Positions 46,001 to 57,648 of a stretch of 64,000 nt of DNA are shown piece after piece. Numbering within the stretch: the first letter of the stretch is position 1; each line of letters starts with the position of its first letter. The stretch is taken from assembly GCA_003116995.1 (NCBI GenBank), contig BDSL01000092.1, positions 1 to 64,000 of the forward strand, written 5' to 3'. Both the position numbers and the translations under genes were made by a program. The notes below the pieces were generated by a model. That model saw nothing but the letters and a program-made list of their open reading frames with translations. It made no database searches and had not been told where the DNA came from. This stretch comes from Yamagishiella unicocca (lineage: Eukaryota > Chlorophyta > Chlorophyceae > Chlamydomonadales > Volvocaceae).

Positions 46001-49000
46001 AGCCCCCGGCCTCCCCGGCAGGACCGCCGGCAGCGACAGCATCAGCATCAGCATCAGCAGTAGCAGCAGCAGTATCAGCAGCAGTAGCACCAGAAGCAGC
46101 GGTATCAGTAGCAGCGGTAGCAGTAGCACCAGCAGCAGCGTCATGTCCGACTGCGCTGCGTTGGCTACGGCCACGTGCTGTCACCGATACGAGATCGGGT
46201 TCGGTTCTAGATCCAGAACATCCATCTGCGGCCTCGCGCTGCGCCGGGGGCAGCATGAGGCCGCCCAGCATGACGTCAGCGATGTCATCGCCGGCCCATG
46301 GGTCGGCGGCGGCAGCGTCGGACGGTGCCGGCGCCGCGCCGGTGCTGCCTCCCCTGGAGCCGTGCGGATAGGGGTGGCGGCGCCGCAGCTCGTGCTTCCG
46401 AATCATCCTGCGTCACGACATGACATGACGTACGCGGAGGGGGGGATGAGGAGGAGGGGGAGGGGGGGAGGGGGAGGGGGATGCGGGGGTGCGGGGGAGG
46501 GCGGTCGAGATGGCGGCGGGCTGTGGCAAAAGGTAGTGGTGTTGGTGTTGGTGTTGGTGTTGGTATTGGTGCGGTGGTGGTGTTGGTGGTGCGGTGGCGG
46601 TGTTGGTGGTGTTGGTGGTGGTGGTGCGGTGGCGGTGGTGTGGCAGGGGGGCAACAGGTTCACAGCCGTCAGCCTTCGTCCACGAGCCTTAGAAGAAAGG
46701 CAAGAAGGGGGACAACAGCCGCCGCGGCCGCCTGGAGCTGCCGTACGCACCGGTAGACGGGGTTTAGGAGCGACAGCTCCGAAATCAGGGCCTCCCGCAG
46801 CAGGCTGCTGCTGCTGCCGTCACCACCGCTGCTACTGCCGCGCGACCTCGAAGCTGTCGAAGCTGGCGCCTCTCCGGCGTCGTACGGCTCGTACGGCGTT
46901 GGCGCCAGCGTCACTTCGATCAACCCAGCATCCTCGCCGCCGCAGCTAGCGCCGCCAGCGCCGCCAGCGCCGTGCATTTGACACCCAGCGGCGCTGCGCC
47001 CACCCAAAAGGGCCGTCGGCACCCGGTCCGCCGCCGACACGTCCGCTGCCGCAGCTGCTGCCGTCGATTCAGCCCCCCACGTCGGCGCTTTAAGAGGACA
47101 GCCCTGACGGCCCCCGCCGCCGCCGCCACCGCCGCTGCCGCCGCCGCCGTCCTCTCTGTCAGCACCACCAACGCCACCCCCCCGTTGCCGCCGCCGCATC
47201 TCTATCTGACGAATGCGCACCACTCGGTCCACGGCGGAGTGGCCGGTAGCGGGGAACAGCAGCAGTGGCGGCCGCCCCGGCTCCGGCTCGGGCTGCCGCG
47301 CCACATCCAGACCCCCTCCCCGACCCCGCTGCTCGTGCTGCTGGTGCTGCTGGTGCCCTCGCAGCGGCTCCTGTCTGCCGCTAGGCTGCCGCTGACCGCG
47401 AGGTGGCCCCTGGCTGCCGCTAGGGGCGTCAACGACGGCGGCAGTGCTGAAGCTGCTGAAGCCACCGCCATTGGCGCTGCCGCCGCTGCCGCCGCTGCCG
47501 CCGCCACTGCCGCTGCCGCCGCTGCCGCCGCCACTGCCGCTGCCGCCGCTGCCGCCGCCACTGCCGCTGCCGCCGCTGCCGCCGCCACTGCCGCTGCCGC
47601 CGCTGCCGCCGCCACTGCCGCTGCCGCCGCTGCCGCCGCTGCCGCCGCTGCCGCCGTCGTTCTCGTCGCTGGCCGCTGGTCGCCCCCCGTCCTGACGCCG
47701 CTGCGTCCTCTGTCCGGGGGACCGCCCTCGCGGGTGCCCCTCGTCCCTGCCGCCGAGTGCGCCCTGGCGACTGCTTCCGATGGCGGCGGCGGCCTCACCG
47801 CGGCCGCTGCTGCTGCCACCTGCGCCGCTGCCTCGGCCCCGGCCGCCTGGGGGACCTCGGGTCTCGTCGCCACCTGGCGGAGGTGGCAGCTGCTCGCGGA
47901 TTCCCGCCGGATGCTGCTGCTGCTGCTTTGGAGACGGTGCCGGTGCGGTAGCACGGCCGCCGCCGCGCCCGTCACCGATCCTGCTGCCGTCTCCGTATTG
48001 GTGACGGTAGTGGTAGTGGTGTTGTAACTCCTTTTTTCGAATCAGCCTGCCGGAGGGGCCCGGGAGGAGGAGGCGGTTGAGGGCGGCTCAGGGCGAGAGG
48101 GTGAGGGCGGGTACCAGGGAACGAGGCACTGCCCTCCCTGGAGGCGGCCTCCTCTCCCTCCCTGGAGGCGGCCTCCTCTCCCTCTCCCTTCCGCGTTGAC
48201 CTGCAGCTGCGCCCACGGAGCCACCCACCTGTACACGGAGTTCATTTGCGGCTGGCCGCCAGCCAGGCCCCAGCCCGACATGACGCTGCCGGCAGGCGGC
48301 AGCGGAGGCAGCGGAGGCGGCGGCGGGGCCGCAGGGTGCTGCCGGGCCGGGGGCGGCGGCGGGGGGGGCGGCGGCACCAGCATGATGGAACTGTCGTACG
48401 GAGCGTCCGCGCCGCCTCCTCCTTCCTTGCCGCACCGCTGAGCGCCACCACCAACAACCCAAACACCACCACCGCCATTAGTCCTCTCAACGCCTCCCCC
48501 GAGCCCTGACGTGCTGGGGCCTGACGTGCAGCATGCGCCTGGATCGCTGTGCCCGTCATCAGAGACACGCAGGAGGAGGCCGCCGCTGCCGCTGCTGCCG
48601 CCGCTGCCGCCGCTACCAGCACGTTTTTGGCCTTTAGCGCCGCCGAGTGCGTCGCTGGGTATGACAGCGGCAGCGTTGACGCCGCCACCTGGGGCGGGGA
48701 GTGACACCGCCAGAGCCTTGGCGAACACACCTTCAGCAGCCCCGCCTGGGGGAGCCACTGCAGCCCCGCCTGGGGGAGCCATCACAGCCGCCGCCGGTAG
48801 TGTCACCGTGGCGTTGACTTCCCGGCAGCGGTAGCGGCGTCGCTGACCCGCCGCAGCGCCAGCAGCAGCCCCCTGGTCCGCCATCGCAACCTCATCTGAG
48901 CTGGGGCGGGTGCCTGCGCTGCTGCCGCCACGGCGGCTTTGGCTCGCGCTGCCGCGTCGCTGTGCTGCCGTGGAGCCAGCACCGGGGCTCGCTGCACCTC

Positions 49001-49232
49001 TGTAGCCTGAACCAGACACCTGTGCGCCTCCATTTGCTTGGCTCGCTGCGAAGGGCTCTAGCGAGCCCGGTTGGCCGTCCGCAACTCCCGCAGCTGTCGC
49101 CCTCCACGGTGCACTTGGTAGCCTTTTAGAGCAAGGCTTGCGAGGGCAAGCTAGCGATGGCGTTATAAGCCAGCCCGGAATTCGCACAGGTGACCAAAGA
49201 AGAGAGCCATGCAGGTGAAATGAAGGCCCCAT
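40044..49232 (-). pseudogene. mTERF-like gene, copy B (rearranged)
   Basis: Exons equivalent to copy A are 48229-49232, 46751-48046, 45947-46407, a changed exon 4 starting at 45712, a changed exon 5 at 43590-45135, 42348-43045, 41763-42071 and 40044-41400. Exons 1, 2, 3, 6, 7 and 8 keep reading frame and phase. Exon 7 has an ordinary GT donor, GTGAGG. Exon 4 has lost its NPVYR end and donor (about 95 bp), and the adjoining intron carries about 230 bp of new sequence. Exon 5 has gained about 370 bp containing a fresh NQVYRLIRKKEL motif, but the frame shifts there. A 44-bp deletion at 43818/43819 then adds an early stop. Exon 2 has five copies of a 27-bp Gly/Ser unit against one in A. A full-length product is unlikely unless splicing differs. 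Confidence 0.7.
47503..47640 (-). repeat. 27-bp in-frame Gly/Ser repeat, expanded in copy B
   Basis: The ACT triplet recurs at 47506, 47533, 47560, 47587 and 47614, an exact 27-bp period. Each unit encodes nine Gly/Ser residues on the minus strand. Copy A has one unit at the same place (about 17845-17870). Confidence 0.9.
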
Positions 49233-50714
49233 GCTGCTGACCAAACTTCCCGATGTCCACCCTTGACCTTACAGAAGCAATTTAAATTCACTCCATAGCG
49301 AAAAGCCGTCGCCTTCCTAGCCCAGCATGCCCCTGTAAACTGCGACTAGCACGTAACGGGAGGCAGGATAGCGGGCCAAGTTGAATATCGAGCATACCGA
49401 ACAATTGGGGTCAACAGAAGCGTTGATTAACCTCGACATGTACCATAACTTCGTGGCGCTGGGAAACCGAAACGGCCGTTAGTCTACCGCGCCAAGTTTC
49501 GTGACTTGCTTAGGAACAGCCTCTATGTAATGATTGTGTATCGAGGATAGGTTGTAAAGTGGTTCGCTACGGAATTGTTTCGCTGCCTGCATGTGAGCAC
49601 GCTTGAACCTTGGTCCGATCGTCGTATGTCGTAACACAAGCCCGCTGCGAGCCTGTGACAATCTATCATGGCTACCGCTGTAAATTCTCTGTGGACGGAA
49701 TCAACTTCGGTAGCTGGGCTCTCGGGAGTCAGGAGCCGTGCTTCGCGAGCACCCAGCGCGCACCGCTGCATACGCAAGCATATGAACACAGTCCAGGGGA
49801 GAGGGGTGTAAAATATAGCGGCGTTTAACGATGGCCTAGGGGCCACACTGATCGCATCTGCTGGACATTCTCCGCAAACGCACCTACAGTATGCACGGAG
49901 GGCCTACATCCGGTGACAGGTAAAGCATTATAGAATCTTACAAGGGGTTGCCTTCGGATACCTGCATGAATAACTTTACAGTCTGCCGCGGGCGATTGTC
50001 CAGATAGACCTCCCCGCCATGCAGGACATTGTACCGCAAATTAATGAGGCACGCGACTGCAGGTCGCGTCCGCCATCACCATCAAAGCCTCCCCCACGAG
50101 GAATGGCATCTATGATATCCCGCTAGGGTCGGTCGGTGACGCTAATTACCAAGCCAGGGAGATAGGTCCCGCGCCGGACGCAACATACTGCCACGCCCCA
50201 GCGCCGGCACGTACATTTCACCGGCACTGGTTCCGGAGCCAGGACATCTGCGTTCCCGCTTGTATGCTGTTGCCGTAAGTACAGCGCCTCTGTTGCTGTT
50301 AGGATTGATTGCGTCATGGATTCGGTTTCCACTCGTTTCGATAGCGATGGGGACACGTGAGGGCCCTTCTGACCAAATCCGTTGGTGCCGCAGAGTACTT
50401 AGCGGAACCACGCCTCATTCCTCGGCGTGGTTATTTTGGTTGTGCTTCTACACAATGTAACACACCGCGCTTGAAGAACGCCCGCGGCTCCTTGCTGCGT
50501 GAATAGGTCACGAGGTCGACGCAGCCGCAGTCAGCGCCGCCTTTACGTTTGGAACTTGAGACCCTGCAGCTTGGTAACCTGCAGCCCGCCTGCCAGCAGC
50601 GCCAGTCCGCAGGGCTGTGGTGCCGCGCGCCCGCGCCACCCAGCAACAGGTCGAGACAATACAACGCGAAACGAGCGCTGCGGGTCCACGCACAGTCGGG
50701 CCCGTCCACCTTCC
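49233..50714. other. Upstream region of the mTERF-like gene, copy B
   Basis: This is the counterpart of 19428-20938. A dispersed repeat R copy at about 50345-50651 lacks about 20 bp near 50360 and about 13 bp near 50432 relative to A. No gene is seen. Confidence 0.5.
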
Positions 50715-52818
50715 TGCGACCCCGCCCTGGTCCCAATCCGTGTTCCTCCCCGCTGCGTCCCTTCTTCCGTCCTCTGAATTATCTCTTCAGTCCCTATCTT
50801 TGACGCATCCTCTGCCTGCGTAGAGTGAAGAGCAGACTCCGTAAGACGATAAGCACGCTGCGTTGCTGCTGTACACTGCAGCCACGTGCTGCGGAGGGCC
50901 GCGCTGTGCCGCAGTCCGGGAGGACGGAAGTAGAGAGGGAGCTAGTGAACCAGGAAGGGAGGAAGAAAGGAAGGGAGCCATTGCATGCATGACGGGTGGG
51001 TACGTCAGGGGAGATTTCGGGTTTAGGGGGGCGAACTTGTGAGGGCTTTCGAACGGATGCAACACGCCAGTGCCTAGCGTACCTAATCTACGTATCAAAC
51101 ACCAGGCTGTCCTGAAAGTGGTTAGATAGCTTGTAATTGCTGACTCGTCGTGCCTGTCCGTCGCCTTCCGCTCCTCACGTTCGTCAGGCCCCTCACGTTC
51201 GTCGGGCCCAACGGTGCCGCCGTGTTCCTTGTCGACGACGTCAGCTCCGACCACGGCTGCTTTCGGCCTCGAAGCGGCCAGCCCAGGTGGTCGGGCGCCT
51301 TTCCAACAGCTGGTAAGTCGTGTGGCAGCGCCCAACGGGATTGGGGAGGACAGTCTGTGCCAGGATGCGGCGGCGGGAGAAGGGCAGGGAGGGAGTGGGA
51401 GGCCCAGGGAGGGGGGAGGAGGGCCACGACGGGACGGGTTTTAGGACGCCCGAAACAAATCCGTTTAAAACAGACGTTTTGAGATGCATGCTGGAGAACT
51501 GGGTTAGGGATATTAAAGCCGGTGGTCGTAAGGTGGCGGCTAAGCTAAATCGGCTGCGGCGAGACGAAAGGAAGCGAGGACCCCGCGCGACGCAAGGAAA
51601 CGTTTCGCGGAACGGGTTTTGGGCGCTAGCAGGAGAACGGTGGGAGTTGGTGAGCGATGGGAGAGCGGACAGCGCGGTCCGGTCCCGGTCCCGACCCGCC
51701 CGAATACCGACCATATGGTTGCGGACGTCGTGAGGAAGCCGGGCATTACCAGCGAAGGTCCGCCGTCGTCCATGGTAGGAGGCCGAAGCCGCGCCGCGCC
51801 GCCATGGGGGACTGGAGAACACGAAAGCCTAGACGCAGGTCCCGACGCCCGTAGACAAAAGTGCAACGACTAGCAAAAACCAGCAAAACATGGGCCCAAC
51901 CCAGCGGCGGAACTCACCTGGCCAGGGCCCAGAGGGGGTGGTGAAGGCAGTCGACTCGAAGCATGCGGGCAGGGGGCACCAAGAGGCGTTAGAAACAGCA
52001 TCCAGGTTCGGAGCGGGTGGACAGGGGTCAAAGCAACGAAGAAGCCCCAGCGGCGCGGCGAAAGAGACAGAGGCAGGGAAGGGGAGGTCGGACATACGGG
52101 GAGACGGGTACGGCACGGTCTTGTACGGCGGAGGCCTGCACGACGGAGGAAGGCGGTGAGAAAAGATGGGGCGTGAAGATGCGGGGCAGGGGGGAAAAGC
52201 TAGCAGGCGAGCAGACTGGAGACGGGGGGAGGAGGAGGCAGTGCGCGGTCCGGGCTGGTCGGATCCCCACAGCACTGCCACAGCGAGGACGGCGCCGCCA
52301 CAGTGCGACGCCGGCGGCGAGGGACAGGGGGGAGAGGGGCGGCCTAGGCGGGGAGGGGGGGGGGGGGCTGTGGGAGGAGACGGTGTGCGAATGGCGGGTG
52401 CGCGGAGAGGCGGGGGGGAGAACGAGAGCGAGGCGGCGGGAACAGTTTGCTATGAGTGTTTCGGTCGCGGCTGGGGGGGGGGGGGGGGGGGAAGGGGCTG
52501 GCGCGGGATGAGGTGCGGAGGGGGGGAGGCCGGCGGCGTATTACAAGCGGGGTATGTGCTGGGGCGGGCTGCGGCGGGGGCGGGGCGCCAGGGCTGCTGC
52601 GGCGCGGGGGCGGGCTGCGGCGGCGGCCACGGGCCGCCGGGACGGGCTGCTGGGCGCCGGGTTTGGCAGGGGTTTCCGGGGCTGCTGGCTGGCCCGACGA
52701 GGTGTGCGCCCCGCCGCTGGCGGGCGCAGCGGCGGTCAGGTAGAGCGGAGCCGGCGGAGCGAGGGCGCGACGGGGCGGCCGAGGTGAGGAGGGTTTGCCG
52801 GGGCGAGGGCGGGTGGGT
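50715..52818. other. Unique sequence right of copy B; no firm gene
   Basis: A plus frame at 51320-51733 contains coding-like text (GTGFRTPETNPFKTDVLRCM) but no domain. It overlaps a minus frame at 51241-51822. Long G runs occur near 52350-52370 and 52467-52490. Part may belong to the 3' side of the reverse-transcriptase element at 52819-54040. Confidence 0.35.
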
Positions 52819-54040
52819 TCACAGGTGGCGGTGGATGTCGGCCAGGAGGTCGACGGCGCCCGCGCGGCGAGCGTGGTGGTAGAGGAAGGGGGAGGCGGCG
52901 ACGAGGGTGCGGAAGGTGGTGAGCAGCCGGCGTTGTGAGTGGCCTTGGGTGACGAGGGCTTTGAGGACCGGGGCGATTTCGAGGCAGGAATTATGGGGAT
53001 CGGTGATGACGCGGCGGAGGCGGTGGAACTGGCTGGTGAAGATGTTGCGCTTGGAGGATTCATTGACGTTGGAGTGGACGGGGATGAATCGGGTGAGGCG
53101 GACTTGGGCGAAGGCGGGTTGGACGCGTTTGTCATAGAAACGTGTGAGAAGGCGGCACGAGGCGGCGGCGGGGATGGGGACGAGGAGGAGGTCCAGGAAG
53201 GGCATTTCGTTGTGGTGAAAGTGGGCGTGGAGTTGGTGTTCGGCGCGCAGGGCCGGAGGGTAGATGCCGTGAAGGCCCAGATAGGTGGCATTGGTGTACA
53301 GGAGAGCGGCGAGGTAGGGGTTTTGGAGGGAGAGGAGGTCGTCCAGGAAGCGGAGGGAGAAGGCGAAGGAGGCGAGGGCGGCGCGGGCGGCGGGTGCGAG
53401 GTCGGGTCGGAGGCTTTGGCAGAGCAGGCGAGGAAGAGGTTGGCGATGAAGGGGGCGGCGGAGATGCCCATGGGGATACCGCAGGGCGCAGGGCGGGGCC
53501 GAAGCGGATGAAGGTGGAGGCGAGGAGGGTGTCGAAGTCGCGGAGGGAGAAGACATGGGTAATGGTATCGCCGACACGTTTGTAGGGGTGCTGAGGCGGA
53601 GTGAGGATGAAGGTGACGCGGTGGTGAGGTTTCTTGTCCGGTTGACGGGGGTGAAGGGTGGTGGCGACGACGATGAAGGGACAGACGGGTTGGGGCTGTT
53701 CGGCGAAGGTGTGGGAGACGGCGGCGGCGACGAGGGTGGAGATGGCCGTGCGGAGGAGGTCGTGGGGGTTGTTGGTGTAAAGGCGGGCGAAGTCGTAGGC
53801 TTGCGGGGGAAGGAAAGGGAGGGGCAACTGGCTGGCGTTGAAGGTATGCACGAGGTTGACGGCCGCGGCGGAGGCAGTACGGGTGGGCCAGGAAGGGCGG
53901 GGGCCATGGTGAGGTGGGAGCGCCAGGGTGGAAGCGACGAACCCCACAGACCGACAGGGACAAGGGGCGGGGGGGCTGCGGGCGCCCTCAATGGATGGGG
54001 TTGGCGTCGGCGGCTGGTGAGGAAGTACGTGCGCTGTCAT
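52819..54040 (-). mobile_element. Penelope-like retroelement reverse transcriptase, frameshifted
   Basis: The minus strand encodes reverse-transcriptase motifs spread over three frames. Motif A is YDFARLYTNNPHD at about 53757-53797. Motif B is CGIPMGISAAPFIANLFL at about 53430-53488. Motif C is FSLRFLDDLLSLQNP at about 53320-53360. It is followed by a thumb-like region with FIPVHSNVNESSKRNIFTSQ and a C-terminus ending LLADIHRHL, with stop at 52819-52821. The LYTN text in motif A and the SxVNxSSKR...SQ block suit Penelope-like elements. Frame changes fall near 53485 and 53400-53430. No GIY-YIG endonuclease is visible on either side, although green-algal elements may carry it N-terminally. Inactive unless the shifts are sequence errors. 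Another non-LTR type is the alternative. Confidence 0.7.
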
Positions 54041-54449
54041 GAACGTCCGTGCACGTGCCCGTACGCGGCGTTGGCTTTGGATGGTGTCAACATGGAGTAG
54101 TGTGGCCTGGTTGGCCTCACCAAAGGGCGGTGGGCGATTTTACAATCCGTACATGTCAGGCGCACCCTGTGTGTTTCGCTGCCAGCCAGCCCCAAGGTGC
54201 TGCACAAATATTAGACACAGTGCGCCCCATGTCGCGGCTCAGCTCTATCGGGCTGCACATGTCTAACCGATGCTAACTACACCTTAAAAAATCGAAAAGC
54301 GTAGTCATAGCACTACATGCGAGCTCCTCGGACAGTCAGCCAGCTATCCCACCCCCTCCCCTCCCGCCCTCCACCTCCCTTTTTCACCCTCCAGGCCTGA
54401 TGTACCCCCAGCTCGAGGATTACTGGCCCGCCATTATTCGTGCCACAGG
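54041..54449. other. Diverged direct repeat, left copy
   Basis: About 54170-54415 matches 56105-56395, including CTAACTACACCTT, GAAAAGCGTAG, CTACATGCGAGCT and TTCACCCTCCAG. Each copy ends in an acceptor-like CCTCCAG followed by an open plus frame (here LMYPQLEDYWPAIIRAT). Confidence 0.6.
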
Positions 54450-54600
54450 GACGCGAATATGCTCGACAATACAGACCCGTTAGCGGAATATGCTCCTACC
54501 TGAATACAGACCCGTTAGCGGAATATGCTCCTACCTGAATACAGACCCGTTAGCGGAATATGCTCCTACCTGAATACAGACCCGTTAGCGGAATATCTTT
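54450..54600. repeat. 35-bp tandem repeat
   Basis: The unit GGAATATGCTCCTACCTGAA plus TACAGACCCGTTAGC recurs at 54485, 54520 and 54555, with partial units at both ends. The period is exactly 35 bp. Confidence 0.95.
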
Positions 54601-56376
54601 TGGATACAATCCGACTTGTTACGGCCATGGCCGTACGCACACTGATTCATGCCTTGCTTCGCCAGGCTGTCACGCTGCGGTGGAGGTGGGTTGAACTTGA
54701 ACACACGCCCCACTGGGGAGGCTGGGGGAGGCGACGCTAGCAGATGAGCAGCAGCGGGACGGAGCATGACACACTGCAGAAGTGACGATGTATCATGAGG
54801 CAGCGGCACACGGGGGTTAGTTGCTTGCTTTGGGGCAGCTGCGCTGAGCTGTGGTCCTGACGGGAAGGAACAGGGGGCCGCGGCACGCTGGGAGGCAGCG
54901 TGTGCGAGCCAGTCCCTGTAACATGCTGTCATGGGCCTCGCGCATTCCCTGGCCAAGCAGTTCGCAGAGACGCTGGGGACGGCGAGGAGCGAATGGATTG
55001 CGGACTCACAGCTGCGGGAGCTATGAGGTGAGGCGGGAGGTTAGGCATGGCACGCTGTTCGGACATCTGTGGGGGGCGCAATTGAGTGCGGATGGTCTAT
55101 GTCCGAAGCAGCGCGTGGGACACCCTGACAGCTGTCGCGTGAGTCGGTCCTTACGTAGTGCCACCGTGCAGATGGCAAATCCATCGGCAGCAGCATGGTA
55201 CATACAAGTGGGTTGCGACCAGGATCGTGAGTTGCAAGGGCTGGACTGGGCAAGTGCCAGGCCGAAATAAGTTGGGAGGGGACCCAGGCTCCACAACAAG
55301 ATGACGGTGTTTTTTAGCGCCATTTCCTCTACTACATTGGTCGGCGGGGATGGACTGACGTTCGAGAGGACGCCGGGCAGTCCCGGGACGAACGGGCAGT
55401 CCCACTTCTGCTAGCCACGAGTGGTTTGGTGCGAAGTGCACGGCGGGGCTGTGCCACTGCGTGGACGTGTGCAAGCATGATGGGCATGTTGACCCTAGGT
55501 GACCTGGACGGATGCAGAGACGGCAGTCCGCCTTCATGCTGGATCGGGAAACGGGCAGTCCGGCCGGTGGCAGGATGCACGCTAGGAGTGTTGATCGCCT
55601 TCACTGCCACCACCGCCGCCACCCGAACCCAGCCGCACGTCAGCGCTTCGCCCGCAGGGAGGAGTCGGATGACGGGCAGCCACTGGCGGTGGAGTGGGTG
55701 GGTTGGGGAGGGCAAGGGGGGTGCCGGCATTCCAGGAACATCCCAGGGCACCAGATGAGTTGCCTGAGGGGGGTGTTTGAGGCCCTAGTGGCGGCATGCT
55801 GATGATAATGACGTGCAAGGCTCGCAGCACCCCCCTTCCCTGTGTACGGTACGCGACAGCTCGAAGCGCTGGCCGGGTTTTCCTCCCCCTTCCCAATGAG
55901 CGACCCCACGCCCAAAATGAATTGTACGGCGGAGCAGGCGCTGACGTGGACGGGTGGCCGGGCCATCTTCGCCGGCAGCAGGCCCCAGCCGCGTGGCGAT
56001 GCCGGGTGTGGCGGATCCCAGGCCCGCGTCCCAGGCAAACAATATTTACCTGTTCCCCGGTGCGTGGGTAGTTGCGGCGCTTACTGATAGTTATGGCAGT
56101 TGCGTTGTGCTGCCAGCCCCAAGATGCTGCTCAAATAATGGACACATTGCGCATCAGTGTCGCGGCTCAGCTCCACGATGACAGACGCATCGGGCTGCAC
56201 ATGTATGCATAAAAGATGCTAACTACACCTTTGAAAACCGAAAAGCGTAGCTAACGTAGCCACAGTACGTAGCCACAGTACTACATGCGAGCTGCTCGGA
56301 CCGTCAGCCAGCCGCCTCCTCCCCCCACTTCCTCCCCTCCCGCCCTCCACACACGGGTTCCATCTTCACCCTCCAG
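54601..56376. other. No firm gene; includes right copy of the diverged direct repeat
   Basis: Several short frames occur with no recognisable domain. The stretch 56105-56395 is the right copy of the repeat at 54170-54415. Confidence 0.4.
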
Positions 56377-56585
56377 GTCTGAATCCCCGGCTCACGGACA
56401 CCCGCTCCATCAGCACCCGGGTGGTGCTGGCAGCCTGCGTCGCGGCGCACCGCTGGAGCCACCTCCTGCACGGCCGCGCACGGGAGGCGCTGACGCCATC
56501 AGGCGGCGAACGGGCCCTGTTGGGCTTCATCGTCCACAGCATGTGTTGGCCCGAGTACAAGAGCCTGGTGCACCTGCCGGGAGGC
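56377..56585 (+). CDS. Candidate internal exon of unknown gene
   Basis: The segment is bounded by TTCACCCTCCAG and a GTGAGG donor at 56586. It encodes LNPRLTDTRSISTRVVLAAC and, further on, GERALLGFIVHSMCWPEYKS. The composition is protein-like. The exon follows the right copy of the diverged direct repeat, and the left copy is followed by a shorter, related-looking frame. Its partners are not found, so it may be a gene fragment. No family recognised. Confidence 0.35.
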
Positions 56586-57008
56586 GTGAGGGAGTTAAGA
56601 GGAAACCCGTGGGTCGGCACTTGGGAGACAAGTCGCCAGGAAGAGTGTAGGAGTGGGGCAGCTGGCAGGGCCGCGACCGAGACAGGGTGATGGTGGAGAA
56701 GGGCCAGCAACCTGCGGACTTCCGAGCGTACGGCAGTGGATGCAAGTTGTGGTGCTGGTTGCGGGGCGCAGTTGGCTGCTGGATGTCGGTTGCGGTAGGT
56801 TACAGCTTGCTTGCCGTGAGTTCGTTCTTAGATCGGTAGTGAACGGCGAGTTGGAAGTCGGCGAGGCAAGATTCGTTATGTATGCGGTCGATGTTGTTGT
56901 CAAGTATGTGTGCTGGTTGCCAAGCAATTTAGACTATGGTGTTTTGGATCGCTTGCTGTCGCGGCGGAGAGGCTTAGGCTTAAGCCGCAGCAGCAGCGGT
57001 GCGGGGTC
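56586..57008. other. No firm gene; flank of the copia insertion
   Basis: Only short frames are seen. The target site of the LTR element (AATGC) lies at 57009-57013. Confidence 0.45.
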
Positions 57009-57013
57009 AATGC

Positions 57014-57258
57014 TGTCGAGATGCTGTCCTAAGTTGAGAATGGGTCACACAAGCACTAGCATCACCAGGTTTACAGGTCGCAGAACTAGGACCAAACCAC
57101 TTAGTGCTTAGCTGCTTATCATGTGACTTCTTTACTTCTTCTTTATTACTTGATAGAAAGCTCTGTTCTGGACTCCTAAGCTAGCAGGGGCTCGGCCGTA
57201 CAGACACGCATGGGGAGGGGGCAGACCGAACTTTTCCCCTCACCCCTGAATCGCGACA
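57014..57258 (-). repeat. 3' LTR of the copia element
   Basis: This 245-bp LTR follows the purine-rich tract in the minus orientation. It is flanked on the outside by the AATGC target duplication. Confidence 0.95.
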
Positions 57259-57456
57259 CTCCCCCGCGGGCTGCACACTCCCCATCTACCTACAGCACAA
57301 AACTGCAAACCACAATTTTCCGTCAAATCGCAACACCATTGGCAACTAAACTCACGGAACAAGCCATCCGGAGCTACCAACCAGAAAAACAAACCTCAAA
57401 CAGCTCACAGCGAACAAAACCCGCTCGCACCCAGCTGTACAAGCATCCTGCCACGT

Positions 57457-57648
57457 GCATCTCGCTGATCGTGCATCTCGCTAATCAAGCATCTCGCTGA
57501 TCGTGCATCTCGCTGGTCACGCATCTCGCTGGTCACGCATCTCGCTGATCAGGCATCTCGCTGACCAAGCATCTCGCTGACCAAGCATCTCGCCGATCAC
57601 ACATCTCGCCGATTAAGCATCTCGCAGATCAAGCATCTCGCACATCAC
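57457..57648. repeat. 16-bp tandem repeat, 12 units, inside the copia element
   Basis: Twelve units of GCATCTCGCTGATCAA and variants cover exactly 192 bp in the untranslated part between RNase H and the 3' LTR. Confidence 0.95.

Larger units (their letters stand above)
29192..50714. repeat. Segmental duplication, copy B
   Basis: This is the second direct copy of the block described at 1-20938. Its left limit is given as 29192 only because copy A is cut at position 1; the homology may begin earlier. It contains the same gene order as copy A. It differs by a 1-nt deletion in the VASEPE gene (about 37789), a 44-bp deletion at 43818/43819, a gain of about 370 bp near 44400-44812, a rearranged intron and exon near 45160-45530, a five-fold 27-bp expansion at 47503-47640, and small deletions near 50360 and 50432. 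Confidence 0.97.

Noticed and set aside
52939..53511. Plus-strand frame rich in Gly/Glu/Val
   Set aside because: It is exactly antisense to the reverse-transcriptase domain on the minus strand.
54425..54600. Telomere-like or centromeric satellite
   Set aside because: The 35-bp unit has fewer than five copies and no telomere motif.
57457..57648. CRISPR-like regular repeats
   Set aside because: The units are contiguous 16-mers without unique spacers and lie inside a eukaryotic LTR element.
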